Of a stretch of DNA of 50,389 nucleotides, positions 33,815 to 43,745 are shown piece by piece. Position numbers and translations under genes: made by a program. The stretch's first letter is position 1. Each line of letters starts with the position of its first letter. Under the pieces are notes generated by a model. That model made no database searches, was not told the DNA's origin, and was given only the letters and a program-made list of their open reading frames with translations. Source of the stretch: Lachnospiraceae bacterium (GTDB taxonomy: Bacteria; Bacillota; Clostridia; Lachnospirales; Lachnospiraceae); contig JAFZUY010000051.1 in NCBI GenBank assembly GCA_017618075.1, positions 1 through 50,389 on the forward strand, written 5' to 3'.

Positions 33815-34246
33815 ATGTTTCACAAAATAAAAAATGTAACACCATTAGAAAACTATAAATTAAGAGTACAATTTTCCGAAGGTGTCACAAAAATATATGA
33901 TATGAATCAGCTTTTTGATAAATATAAAATGTTTGTTGATTTAAAGTATCATTCAGAACTATATTACTCCGCCAGAGTAGATATCGGCGGATATGGCGTA
34001 ATATGGAACGACGATATTGACATATCCTGCGATGAATTGTTCTTCAATGGTGAAACAATTCAAACTCCGTTTGACGGACTCATTGCTTTTAGCGATGCTA
34101 CTCAAATTTGGGGATTGAACGAAAGCACTCTGAGAAAAGCTATCGCCTACGGAAAGTTAATCAATGGTCAGGACGTTTGCAAATATGGAAAACAGTGGGT
34201 CATTTCTTATGAATCGATGAAAAGAGAATATGGTATACCCCAATAG
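33815..34246 (+). CDS. DUF2442 domain protein with helix-turn-helix
   Basis: 143 residues, one of very few rightward genes here; AAAGGAG site before the ATG. The N-terminal 85 residues are a DUF2442 domain (VTPLENYKLRVQFSEGVTKIYD ... GGYGVIWNDDIDISCDELF), the C-terminal 50 hold ATQIWGLNESTLRKAIAYGKL, a helix-turn-helix that resembles MerR/excisionase wings, then WVISYESMKREYG. DUF2442 genes often accompany toxin-like partners, but no DUF4160-type partner is next to it. Autoregulation is suggested by the palindrome in its promoter. It faces the abiE pair tail to tail with 14 bases between stops. Confidence 0.8.
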   Translation: MFHKIKNVTPLENYKLRVQFSEGVTKIYDMNQLFDKYKMFVDLKYHSELYYSARVDIGGYGVIWNDDIDISCDELFFNGETIQTPFDGLIAFSDATQIWGLNESTLRKAIAYGKLINGQDVCKYGKQWVISYESMKREYGIPQ

Positions 34247-34260
34247 TATCCACATCCTTA

Positions 34261-35172
34261 TCATTTTCTCTTATATTTGAAAATATCCATGTCTGCCACA
34301 ACTGCTATCCCATTATTGATTGCCTCATCGTATGAGACATCTTCATACAAAAGTTTCTTTGTTATGCTGTTATAATCAGGCTCATAAAAACGACTGATTA
34401 TAATTTCCTTAAGCATCTTAGGAATATCGTACTCAAGCTGAGCAGAAGGATTGTTCTTTGACTGCATTCTATCCTCCCGTACCTCGTCAATCAAATCATC
34501 AAGTTCTGATGAAATCTTAATCTCCGGGAGTATTTTTGCAATATCATACAGATGCCTCGAATCCCTGTCCTGCATATCCTGAATCCTATAATCACATATT
34601 GCAAAAATCTTATCAATAAAAGTTCTCTCCAATGACTGCACCTTCATATCTACTATTGCTGCATCAAATGGTATCGGAAGTTTTATTCCTCTGTCCTTAC
34701 AAAATCTTCCAACATAACCGTCTACTGAATGAATATCGACCGGATAAACTTCCTGATAAAAACTTGTCTCTATTATAAGTTCGAGGGGATTATCACTGAA
34801 AAGTGACTCATACTCAAAAACATACTTGTTATAATTGTTTCTCGACTTAATATCATCAGGATTTGCAAGTGAAAAATCCATCCTTTCTCCAATCTCCATA
34901 ATGATATTCTTTATCTTTTTCTTTTCGGATTCAGTAAGTTTACGATTCATTGACAAATCAATATCTTCAGAAAACCTATCAATCAGACCATATGCTTTCG
35001 ATAGAGATGTTCCGCCCTTAAACACAAAAGGAAATTCACATTTAGAGAGTTCAAGAAGTATCATTGATTGAATTGTATCCTTTTCGACAACCTGCGTCAT
35101 GCGGTGTTCTTCGGAAGCAACCGTTTCAATAATCTCTTTCCATTGCTCCCTATAATCGCTATACCAACTCAC
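34261..35172 (-). CDS. AbiEii/AbiGii-type nucleotidyltransferase toxin
   Basis: 303 residues. The nucleotidyltransferase core reads FKGGTSLSKAYGLIDRFSEDIDLSM (residues 51-75): GGTSL-x-K and the DxD metal site at 70-72 are intact. The family blocks growth by adding nucleotides to tRNA or by binding NTP, and acts in abortive infection. Overlaps the upstream antitoxin gene by 14 bases. Members with this GGTSLSKAY opening form a separate branch from the Streptococcus AbiEii type. Looks full length and functional. Confidence 0.88.
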   Translation of the reverse strand: MSWYSDYREQWKEIIETVASEEHRMTQVVEKDTIQSMILLELSKCEFPFVFKGGTSLSKAYGLIDRFSEDIDLSMNRKLTESEKKKIKNIIMEIGERMDFSLANPDDIKSRNNYNKYVFEYESLFSDNPLELIIETSFYQEVYPVDIHSVDGYVGRFCKDRGIKLPIPFDAAIVDMKVQSLERTFIDKIFAICDYRIQDMQDRDSRHLYDIAKILPEIKISSELDDLIDEVREDRMQSKNNPSAQLEYDIPKMLKEIIISRFYEPDYNSITKKLLYEDVSYDEAINNGIAVVADMDIFKYKRK

Positions 35173-35776
35173 CCATTAAGCCCCCATCATAAATATTTCT
35201 ATATACCTTATCAGGATAAAATGGCAGATATTCCTTTACTACCGTAAAATCTAGTTTGACTGATGCAACATATTTTTTAAGTTTTACTGCCAACTCTGAT
35301 TGGGATATTTCACTATATTTATCAATTGCTGACATCAGATCCAAAAACTGCAATGCAGATTTATTAGTATCCGTAACATCCGCCACCGGCTTGTATACAA
35401 CTATAGTATTTCCATCTATCTCCTGTTTTCTCTGTTTCGTAGTCGCTTCATTACTGCAAATCTCATAACAAGACGGATTTTGCGTAGTAAATCCATACTT
35501 ATTGGCTAGCTGTAATCCCGTAATATATCCAACAGTTTTTCCATCGACAATCAGGTACTTTTTTTCAATGTACTTATCTATCGAAATTTTTCCTTTTGTA
35601 CCAAGAATTGTAACATAAGAAAGATAATATACGCCGTTATATAAACGCTCCAATCTTCCTTCATCCACTAGCCTCTTCATCTCCTGTCTAAGATAATCCT
35701 TGGAATCACCCGGCAGTTCGCTTAAGAAGATGGGTTCGCCATTTTTATAGTTATCGATGATATAATCGTATACCAT
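35159..35776 (-). CDS. AbiEi-type antitoxin (DUF6088-like)
   Basis: 205 residues. N-terminal winged helix: FLSELPGDSKDYLRQEMKRL, then LVDEGRLERLYNGVYYL, which is the antitoxin/transcription repressor opening; then the DUF6088-like segment VGYITGLQLANKYGFTTQNPS. Known role of the family: neutralises the AbiEii toxin (type IV) and represses the operon. Upstream partner of the nucleotidyltransferase gene; own promoter at 35818-35846. Confidence 0.85.
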   Translation of the reverse strand: MVYDYIIDNYKNGEPIFLSELPGDSKDYLRQEMKRLVDEGRLERLYNGVYYLSYVTILGTKGKISIDKYIEKKYLIVDGKTVGYITGLQLANKYGFTTQNPSCYEICSNEATTKQRKQEIDGNTIVVYKPVADVTDTNKSALQFLDLMSAIDKYSEISQSELAVKLKKYVASVKLDFTVVKEYLPFYPDKVYRNIYDGGLMGELV

Positions 35777-35817
35777 TTCCTATACCTCACATTTTTGAAA
35801 TCTCTCGTTTCAGTTTT

Positions 35818-35846
35818 ATAATACAGCCTATTCTTTCCTTTTTCAA
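35818..35846 (-). promoter_or_regulatory. Promoter of the abiE-type operon
   Basis: Leftward TTGAAA (35841-35846), 17-base spacer, TATTAT (35818-35823). Confidence 0.55.
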
Positions 35847-35864
35847 GTAATTTATTCAAAAAAA

Positions 35865-35890
35865 TAAAGTGTTCAAATCTGAACACTTTA
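35865..35890 (-). terminator. Terminator after the PEBP lipoprotein gene
   Basis: Perfect 11-base arms TAAAGTGTTCA / TGAACACTTTA (35865-35875, 35880-35890), four-base loop, followed leftward by TTTTTTT. Confidence 0.75.
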
Positions 35891-35968
35891 AATTAAATTT
35901 CACTGTATATTCCATGTCGAGCATCATTTTTTCTTTAATACATCATTGATGTACTTTTGTAAATAATC

Positions 35969-36562
35969 TTATTTTTTCTTCTTATAATTCCCATCCAGTC
36001 TTCCGTATGCGATTACATTTCCGGTATTGCCGTCTGCATCGGTATTTAAGCCTTTGTAAATATCATTGATACTGTTTCCGCCGCCGTCAAATCCCATATA
36101 AAACTTACCCGGCTCGTTTTTAAGAGCAAACACAAATACGGAGTAAGTATGCGTCGCACCCAAGGGCGGATACGGTCCGACATATCTTGAACCTTTGGCG
36201 CCTTTCCCTGCGATTGCTCCCTCTGCCAGAGAAGTATCACTCGTGGAAACATCCATATGAAGCCAGTTGCCGTCTATCATAATAACCTGATACTGCGTGG
36301 CACCATCAACCGCTTCCCACGATAAATCAGGCGAGATATTTTCGCCGTGATCCGTATTGGAAATCTTATCCATCCATTTGCCGTTCTTCACGCATTTTGA
36401 AGTAACCTTAAAAGTCGTAACATCCTCAAAAAAGATCGTATCAATGTAGTTGTCAGACTTCTTCATAATCGACGCCTGAGAACCGCAGCCGATAAAAAAT
36501 GATAAAACAAGCAACGCCGAAATAAGTGTAATTAGTTTCTTCCTCAAAATTGTTCCCCTCAT
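35969..36562 (-). CDS. YbhB/YbcL-type PEBP lipoprotein
   Basis: 197 residues. Lipoprotein signal with lipobox at FFIGC (Cys26) after a Leu/Ile-rich helix, so lipid-anchored outside the cell. The phosphatidylethanolamine-binding-like domain shows ENISPDLSWEAVDGATQYQVIMID, WLHMDV and GYxGP-like SRYVGPYPPLGATHTYSVFVFAL. Bacterial members bind small ligands but their role is unclear. Single gene between a terminator and the surface-protein operon. Confidence 0.9.
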   Translation of the reverse strand: MRGTILRKKLITLISALLVLSFFIGCGSQASIMKKSDNYIDTIFFEDVTTFKVTSKCVKNGKWMDKISNTDHGENISPDLSWEAVDGATQYQVIMIDGNWLHMDVSTSDTSLAEGAIAGKGAKGSRYVGPYPPLGATHTYSVFVFALKNEPGKFYMGFDGGGNSINDIYKGLNTDADGNTGNVIAYGRLDGNYKKKK

Positions 36563-36581
36563 AAAAGATACATTTTATAAA

Positions 36582-36620
36582 AAGCACTCCGCGCCGGGTA
36601 ACTCCATGCACGAAGTGCTT
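36582..36620 (-). terminator. Terminator of the pilus operon
   Basis: Read leftward: AAGCACTTCG (36611-36620) pairs with CGGAGTGCTT (36582-36591) with one G-U, loop of 19, then TTTATAAAA. It follows the surface-protein stop codon by 37 bases. Confidence 0.65.
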
Positions 36621-36656
36621 TTGCTTTTGATTAAGTTATTTAGTTTGTCAGACTGA

Positions 36657-39600
36657 TTACTCTTCCTCTTCCCTGCGACGTCTGAACATAATGACCGGAG
36701 GTACTATCAGTCCAACCAATATCGCACCGAAACCAAACATCATAAAGAACGGTTTGTAGTTGGTGGTATAGCTGGTGGGCGCAGGAAGAAATCTTCCTTC
36801 ATTTGTAAATACTACCGTCATACTATTTGAACCCGGATTATACGCATTTTCTTCTGGAAATTGGCTTTCCCATTTCGACATACCTGACTCGCAGGATGTA
36901 AATGTGAAAGAACGTTCCTGGTTATTAGTTTCAGCTTCTATAGTTCCTTCTGTGATTTGTTTATCAACCGTTGTGTCATAACCGGATTTTTCAGTCTGCG
37001 TAATCTTTAATGTGTATTTGTAATCCGAAGTAAAATACTTTTGAGTATTACCTGAACAGAAAAAAACAGAACCAGTATTAACAATCACTCCATTACTATC
37101 TATTACATCAATTATAACATTATATACAGGAGGACTATAAACAGTAGATTTTACTACTTTAACCGCAACCGTATACTCTTGATTATTCTTCAACGAAATA
37201 GGGAAACTTCCCCATTTCTCATTTGGTGCCCATGGATAGTTTTCGTTTGGCTTCGGACTACCTGAAATCTTACCAACGCATAATTCATCTAATACTTCTA
37301 TGGTATATTCAAATTCATCTTCCGGATTTCCTCCCACCACTTGATTTAAAACAGTGAAAGTAAAATACTGTGGCAGATTTTGATTATCACCCCAAGAGGT
37401 AACCAATGTCACGTTACTTAAAATGCGTTGAGTAAAATCAAATGTATTATTTTTTATAACATTATCCGTCGCTTTTTTCGAGTTACTTCGACAAGTCTGT
37501 GTATCACCATTTAAATACAGCCAACTCAAGAAACCCCATGAGGATTTGTCCGTATGCGGAGAAGGGTCTGCAGGCTTGGGAACATATTCTCCCTTCGCCA
37601 TAGAATACGATATTATACCTGTCGCACTTTCATAGAAACAATATAATGCCTGCTGTTCAAGACCCGGTCCTTTCCATGTATGTAGTTTAGAACCATTATA
37701 TTTAATATCAAAAGAAACAGTTACTGTATCACTCCATACAGCATACAAAGTCCGTCCATATGGAGGATTATCCTCAAAGTCCCACAAGTAATCACTCTTA
37801 ATCTTATTAAGTATGATATCCCCAGAATCAGGAGCAACAGAAGTGCTTCCCAAAGTCACAGGAACCTCAGAACTGAAATCGGTCTGTGCTGCGATATCAG
37901 CATTGGTTGTCCATCCTAAGAATATTTTTCCGTTTCGTTGCGGATCTGCCGGTTTATATCGGTTAAGTGCAGCTATCCCATCCTCTTGAATAATATAAAT
38001 ATCTTCATCGGTTTGAGAATGAGAAAACCAAGTACTTTGCTCGTTCCAAACGTCAGCGCCGTTTTTATCAAATATAACAGAAGGAATTTCCTCCTCAGTA
38101 TATGTAATAATAATTCCATCAGGATCTGTATTTAATGTTCCTGTATAATGTGAAAGATCACCATATTGAACATTCTGATCACCCATACCATACGGATTTT
38201 CCGTTTTAAATACACCATTGACACTCAGTTTATAACCTGGATGATTATTTGTCGTCTCTGCTGTAATTAAATCTATTCCCGGGGTAGCTCCAGGGAGTAC
38301 AACTTTGACTATTCCGTTTTCACCATTTTCTTTTTTGGGAACTGTAATATGTGTCGTTATAGCCTTACGATCAAAGCCCTTCGCCTCATTTATAATGCTT
38401 ATGGTACCGCCTGTTCCAGAAAGATCTATTTCCAAGTCTTCGTCAGTAGTGTTTATAAAGGTTGCATAGACCATTGGCTCCCACATAGCATATAATATAT
38501 CATCGCTTTCTCTGGTAACACCTGCAACAGAATCCAAAGCAAATGTCGGAATATATGCTTTACCAGTTTTAGGGCTGGTAGGATCAGTATTTTCATCAAA
38601 ACCAATCAACAAATACTTATCATCATTTGAGAAGAAGTCTGCATATCCATTCAAATGCAGAGCAAGGTTTGACTGAACATCGCCGATTAAAATTTGTACA
38701 GGATTTCCTGATTCATATTTGATATCTTGATTCCCGGGGCCTCCAAGTGAAGGGAATGAATTACCAACATTTACAATGCTTCCGCCGTATAACTGATTGG
38801 GATCTAAAGTCAAATTGGTAACCTCAGGGCGACGATGAGATGTATCTTCGCGTTCATAAAATGCCTGCATATGTATTACATTCCCAACTGAATTAGACTC
38901 TGAAGAAAGTTCTGAATCTATAATAAAATTTTCTCCCGGTTGATAATAATTTAAATCCTTATACGGAACCCAGTTAATGTAAGTATGCGTTCCTGAATTA
39001 TCCGTAAATGTCTTCGTTGGCTCTGTTTCATCTTGTTTAACTACACGCCAACCACGAAAAACCCAACCGGAAGTAACATTGGTTGGAGCATGAAGAATCA
39101 ACATAGGCGCCTGATCGGCATAAAGCTGTATAGAAGGATCTTCGGGATCAAACCAAGATCTTGTATTTAACTGACCTATTACCGCCGTAACATTTCCATT
39201 TTCCTCATCAAAATAATACGGATTATATTGTACATAATATCCGCCTTCCAAACGCCACATAGCACGCAGTTCCAAAGGACCCGTTAATGGATCGTTAAAG
39301 TTGTATGGCATAGAAGCTACAGATCCATTGGGCTGAACCTTATACCATCCCATAAATGTGTAATGTTCACCATTAACAGGACGATAATAATAATCTGCAT
39401 AGGTATCAATAAAATCTTGTTTACTGAGTTTCTGTACGCCCTCCCAATAATTCCAATCAAAATTCGGATCGTCAAAGATGCTGCTATACCAATTATAATA
39501 AGTATCTATTTCCGACTCTTTAACGTACACCGCATTACGCAGTTCAGCCGGAAGACCCCAGTTTCCTTCTGATTCAACACCCTTTCGCTGAGTATTAATA

Positions 39601-42600
39601 TAATAATACTTATCTCCACTATATGTGGGCAGTTCTTTATCTGTGATTTTTATAAACTCTCTATCTGTTGTATATTCACCCACAGGAGTTCCATAGTCTC
39701 CCGTGAAATATGTTGAAACGGAAGTATTCTCTCTATGATCGAGCACACCACCATTCGGGTCTATTTTAACAGTATATTGAAGAACCTTAAGGACTGGATA
39801 CAATACAACATTCTGACTAGGCATTTTTTCGTTTTCAAAATCAAAACGTTGTCCAATACCTTCAGCATTTGTATACCAACCAGCAAAATAATATCCATTA
39901 GGGACAACTACTTCGTTTGTATATTTATTCGCATCTGCAAGAGACTGGGTATAATAATATGAATCTTCTTTCATATTGTTTTCAATATTGAAAGTAAGTG
40001 TATACTGCTTAGGTCTGTAAAAGAAATGAATATTATACTCTAAATGCTGCGGATTATTAAAGCCCGATGGTTGATCATTGTCATAACAACTGTATACCAG
40101 TTCATATCCGTCTATTGTATCCGACAACTGGAACTGTGGTTCTACGTTGGATAGAACCATATCGGAAGAAATCTTTATAAAATGATTTCCTAATATAGCA
40201 CTCTTATCCCCTTTAGTTTTTTCCGCACACCATGTTGTTTGCTTATAATCCTCAAAATCATCACCATCCTTTATATTCAGGTTTGTATCTGTAGGATCAT
40301 ATGTACCATCAATTGCTTCATAATAAACATGATAATTCTTAAATCTGTTTTGATTCGTTGCCTCACCAAAATAAGCCACAAGATGATGAACCTGGTTATT
40401 TACAACGCCGTCACCTGCTCTGTTTGTACAAAGTTCAGCAGACATATACTCATAAACGCCATTAACATCGGGGTTATTTCCGTTAGGATTTCCTGCAGTT
40501 GAACGTCCATTGGCTATTTTAGTATAAAGGGTATCGTAATAGGCCGTCCAAATATATAAGGTCTTGGCTTTATTGCTATCGTTTGATGCTCTCCAAGTTT
40601 CAGTGAAACTAAAATACTCAGTATTTGAAGGCGAAGGCCATTTGTTTCCAATATAAGCTCCGTATTTTGCCTCAATTATGTACAATTTTTGATCGTTTGA
40701 ATCACTCGTATCAGGAACGTAGCTTCCACTTATATTCGCTAGAGTTGTCTCATAACTCGAATCGTACTCTTCATAATTTCCCGGGGCATCGGTTTTACCC
40801 AAAGGATAATACCTCATTACAAAATCATTATATTCGTCACCAGTTTTTGAATAGTATGATGTTCCGCCTCTTCCATCACGATTCAATAGTTGCGTAACTT
40901 TTGCATCATTATACATATACTCAATCCAGTTAGGATATGCCAACCAGTTTGACGTTGTCTCTTTTTGGTTTCCTCTGTTTTTTAAATAATGATCTCGACC
41001 GATATGAAATACGAGTTTAAAAGTTTTGCGCTCATAATAAACATTATAAGTCGTACTACCATCACCTTTTATGATTACGGATGCATCAGATAAAGTTGTA
41101 TTTAAATCATAAAATTTCTCTTCACCGGAAAGAACTGCTCCTATATCATTAAGGTATTCCGTTTCAAGAATTCCACTAGGTCTGTTTCCATCAGCGTAAC
41201 TTCTTAAGGTATCTAAGAAGAGTTCAGAACCCGAGCCCAAAGAAGTTCCCAGTTGAGAGTTTAAGTCAGTTGTATGAACAACTTCCACTGCAGCTGCTGT
41301 ATAATTATTTTTTGGATCTGCAGGCGCAATATATCCTTCTTCCTGCGCATTTTCTGTCCAATAAACAACTGTAATCTGTGAATCGGAAGAAGCCCATTTC
41401 GCACTGAGTTTTAAGCGGTCAAGTGGATCAAAGAAACGCAATTTACCATTAGATGCTTCAAATAGTTTATACCCTGAGTCATCATTGTGAAGCACTCCAG
41501 TACCGTCACCATTATCTGTAACGCTCCATATTCCTGAATTATATACAGAAACACTCTCATCATCAGGATTGATTACAGGATTTGAAATCTGTACAGCTGT
41601 TGTATTAACTGTAAGTTTATGCGTAATATATTTTTCACCTTCAGTTGTGCTCTCGATTGTAACATAACTTACTTCCACATCAGCCGGAGTATCAAGGTTA
41701 GTTATCTCTCCTGTAACTGGATGTATTTGGGCGAACGCATACCATCCGTCAAAGGTGTATCCTGTTCTCTTTGAACTGGAAAGAGTCGTAAAAACATTCT
41801 GATTAACCACATCTGATGTCTCCGGTGTAGTTGCTCGGCCCCATGCTTCTAGGAAACGAGAAGGAACGTAGGAAGCTCCGCTTCCACTGATGCCCGCAAA
41901 AAAATCTACCCATCTTGCCTCTGTAAAGAGCGGATACAAATCTATAGAATCCGTATTAGTCATATCGGCTTGCAAGTATATACCATCTCTTGGAGGATCT
42001 ATCAAAGTTGCCCCCGAACTATCTACTGTCTGTTTCTGAACCCACTGTCCAAGGGTATTATCGTAATATTCCCAACCTACAAACACTAGATGAACAGGAT
42101 CTGTACTGCTGGAGCGAATATCACTGATTTTTACATCAGTTGAAGTAGCACTACCCAAAGCAATCATTTTACGTGTCATCAAATTATTTGGAGTTTCACC
42201 TCTAGGGCGTAACATAAAGTTAATAAAATGATAATTCTCAAAAATAGGAGCAAGGAAGACATTAACATTGCCATCCTTATCCACTGTTCCAGATCCGGAA
42301 ACACCATTTAATTCCCAACCAACAATATCTCCTACTTTGACGTTGCTTCCTGCGGTAATAGAAATCGGAGACTCAAAAATAATATGGTCAGGATTACCTG
42401 GCCAGGTATAATACAATTTCTGATCAGATGTACCAATTCCATAATCATCCGTTATTCCGCTAATCACCTTAGGGTCAACAACATACCAACCATAAAAATA
42501 CTTGTCATTCTGATTTTCGGGGTCTGCAAATAATTCCAAACTTTCACCATCTTTTAAGATTTGGGTCGTTTGGTCATCTTCGTTCTTGTTTTTGAAAATA

Positions 42601-43682
42601 TAGGGATTACCTTTATAATAAACAGTTGAATCTGTAATTTCTTCAACGCCTATATTACTTATAAAATGAAACTTAACTCTGGGATTCTCAACAATATCAT
42701 TCTCATGACCGATAACTACATAAACAGAGAAACTATCCGTACTAAACTCAACAGTTTCTTCGTTTACGATTGTATCAACATCGTAAACCAAATAGTTTTC
42801 GTCGTTTTTGTCTTCAACGAAATGGAGAACGTTTAAGTTCGCAATTTCGTCTAAGGGCACGCCAACAACGCGGATGCTGACATCCACGTTTCCTGTAGGT
42901 TCATATTCGATATTTTCATCATTTTCATCGACGATCTTTATGTCGAATACTTTTGAGAAAACAATATCTTTAGTATCAACTCCGACTTTGCTTGCAGACT
43001 CTTCAATATATTCATCATATCCTTCGTCTTCGGATACTAGTTCAGTAACCTGAAGTTTCGTTCCCTCCATCGGAATGCCGGATTCATTGGTGTATTTTAC
43101 GTTAGTCTCGTATGTGTTGCCATCTGAAGCAACTATGCTTGCAGTCAAATTCGTTTCTGTTATCAGAGATATTTCCTCGATAAACTCAGGAATTTCTTCC
43201 TGAACAGTCTGGATTTCGGGAGCTTCGGCTGTTGTGTCTTCCGTTGTCTGTGCATTAGGAGTTTCGGCTGTTACATCTTCCTGAACTGTCTGAGCATCGG
43301 GAGTATCTACAGTTGCATCTTCATGAACTGTCTGATCATCAGGGGTTTCAACTGTAACATCTTCCTGAACTGTCTGATTTTCAGGGTTTTCTACTGTAGC
43401 ATCTTCCTGTGTCTGAACATCGGGAGTTTCTGCTGTAGCATTTTCGCCTTGAGCTTCGCCTATAGCGTCTTCACCCTGGACTTCGTTTGTATCTTCAATT
43501 GTATCTTCTGTCTCAACAGTCTGGATTTCAGGAGTCTCATTAATCAGCACCTCCTGCAGTCCTTCGGGCACGGAAATAACTCGTGTGTCATCTCCCTCTG
43601 CCAAAGCAGTAATCGGGGTCTGACCTACGAGGCATATAAACATACATGCAATTATCCAGGCTGTCAGTAAACGTTTCTTCAT
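36657..43682 (-). CDS. Giant sortase-type surface protein, likely pilus tip adhesin
   Basis: 2341 residues. Signal peptide to TALAEG (about residue 30), then an acidic region with 14-residue tandem repeats (about 90-161). From 165 a domain with TVxFGPEAGIP-like text (NVKYTNESGIPMEGTKLQV) is followed by many InlB-type beta repeats, each closing on FxGWY (GYTFDGWYAFA, YYFAGWYTN, HYTFMGWYKV, KIFLGWTTN). The C-terminal stalk (about 2100-2300) resembles DUF7601/FctA isopeptide domains. The end has LPAPTSY, a membrane helix and RRRREEEE, i.e. a non-standard sorting signal. Last gene of the operon after the sortase. Its size and position suggest the adhesive tip or a side subunit; no ligand can be named. 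Confidence 0.85.
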   Translation of the reverse strand: MKKRLLTAWIIACMFICLVGQTPITALAEGDDTRVISVPEGLQEVLINETPEIQTVETEDTIEDTNEVQGEDAIGEAQGENATAETPDVQTQEDATVENPENQTVQEDVTVETPDDQTVHEDATVDTPDAQTVQEDVTAETPNAQTTEDTTAEAPEIQTVQEEIPEFIEEISLITETNLTASIVASDGNTYETNVKYTNESGIPMEGTKLQVTELVSEDEGYDEYIEESASKVGVDTKDIVFSKVFDIKIVDENDENIEYEPTGNVDVSIRVVGVPLDEIANLNVLHFVEDKNDENYLVYDVDTIVNEETVEFSTDSFSVYVVIGHENDIVENPRVKFHFISNIGVEEITDSTVYYKGNPYIFKNKNEDDQTTQILKDGESLELFADPENQNDKYFYGWYVVDPKVISGITDDYGIGTSDQKLYYTWPGNPDHIIFESPISITAGSNVKVGDIVGWELNGVSGSGTVDKDGNVNVFLAPIFENYHFINFMLRPRGETPNNLMTRKMIALGSATSTDVKISDIRSSSTDPVHLVFVGWEYYDNTLGQWVQKQTVDSSGATLIDPPRDGIYLQADMTNTDSIDLYPLFTEARWVDFFAGISGSGASYVPSRFLEAWGRATTPETSDVVNQNVFTTLSSSKRTGYTFDGWYAFAQIHPVTGEITNLDTPADVEVSYVTIESTTEGEKYITHKLTVNTTAVQISNPVINPDDESVSVYNSGIWSVTDNGDGTGVLHNDDSGYKLFEASNGKLRFFDPLDRLKLSAKWASSDSQITVVYWTENAQEEGYIAPADPKNNYTAAAVEVVHTTDLNSQLGTSLGSGSELFLDTLRSYADGNRPSGILETEYLNDIGAVLSGEEKFYDLNTTLSDASVIIKGDGSTTYNVYYERKTFKLVFHIGRDHYLKNRGNQKETTSNWLAYPNWIEYMYNDAKVTQLLNRDGRGGTSYYSKTGDEYNDFVMRYYPLGKTDAPGNYEEYDSSYETTLANISGSYVPDTSDSNDQKLYIIEAKYGAYIGNKWPSPSNTEYFSFTETWRASNDSNKAKTLYIWTAYYDTLYTKIANGRSTAGNPNGNNPDVNGVYEYMSAELCTNRAGDGVVNNQVHHLVAYFGEATNQNRFKNYHVYYEAIDGTYDPTDTNLNIKDGDDFEDYKQTTWCAEKTKGDKSAILGNHFIKISSDMVLSNVEPQFQLSDTIDGYELVYSCYDNDQPSGFNNPQHLEYNIHFFYRPKQYTLTFNIENNMKEDSYYYTQSLADANKYTNEVVVPNGYYFAGWYTNAEGIGQRFDFENEKMPSQNVVLYPVLKVLQYTVKIDPNGGVLDHRENTSVSTYFTGDYGTPVGEYTTDREFIKITDKELPTYSGDKYYYINTQRKGVESEGNWGLPAELRNAVYVKESEIDTYYNWYSSIFDDPNFDWNYWEGVQKLSKQDFIDTYADYYYRPVNGEHYTFMGWYKVQPNGSVASMPYNFNDPLTGPLELRAMWRLEGGYYVQYNPYYFDEENGNVTAVIGQLNTRSWFDPEDPSIQLYADQAPMLILHAPTNVTSGWVFRGWRVVKQDETEPTKTFTDNSGTHTYINWVPYKDLNYYQPGENFIIDSELSSESNSVGNVIHMQAFYEREDTSHRRPEVTNLTLDPNQLYGGSIVNVGNSFPSLGGPGNQDIKYESGNPVQILIGDVQSNLALHLNGYADFFSNDDKYLLIGFDENTDPTSPKTGKAYIPTFALDSVAGVTRESDDILYAMWEPMVYATFINTTDEDLEIDLSGTGGTISIINEAKGFDRKAITTHITVPKKENGENGIVKVVLPGATPGIDLITAETTNNHPGYKLSVNGVFKTENPYGMGDQNVQYGDLSHYTGTLNTDPDGIIITYTEEEIPSVIFDKNGADVWNEQSTWFSHSQTDEDIYIIQEDGIAALNRYKPADPQRNGKIFLGWTTNADIAAQTDFSSEVPVTLGSTSVAPDSGDIILNKIKSDYLWDFEDNPPYGRTLYAVWSDTVTVSFDIKYNGSKLHTWKGPGLEQQALYCFYESATGIISYSMAKGEYVPKPADPSPHTDKSSWGFLSWLYLNGDTQTCRSNSKKATDNVIKNNTFDFTQRILSNVTLVTSWGDNQNLPQYFTFTVLNQVVGGNPEDEFEYTIEVLDELCVGKISGSPKPNENYPWAPNEKWGSFPISLKNNQEYTVAVKVVKSTVYSPPVYNVIIDVIDSNGVIVNTGSVFFCSGNTQKYFTSDYKYTLKITQTEKSGYDTTVDKQITEGTIEAETNNQERSFTFTSCESGMSKWESQFPEENAYNPGSNSMTVVFTNEGRFLPAPTSYTTNYKPFFMMFGFGAILVGLIVPPVIMFRRRREEEE
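43199..43420 (-). repeat. 42-bp tandem repeats in the surface protein
   Basis: Five to six imperfect copies of a 14-residue unit QTVQEDVTVETPDD (42 bases each) near residues 89-161. Some copies are one residue shorter (QTQEDATVENPEN, QTTEDTTAEAPEI). Confidence 0.8.
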
Positions 43683-43696
43683 AGTTTCCTTTTGAC

Positions 43697-43727
43697 GGTG
43701 CCAGGCACGCTTCGCAAGCCAGGCATC
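43697..43727. repeat. 31-bp hairpin repeat, copy 5
   Basis: GGTGCCAGGCACG then CTTCG then CAAGCCAGGCATC. Same fold as the core copies with GAA loop; sits between the sortase and surface-protein genes, inside the pilus operon. Confidence 0.8.
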
Positions 43728-43745
43728 ATCCTTTATCTTTTACGA

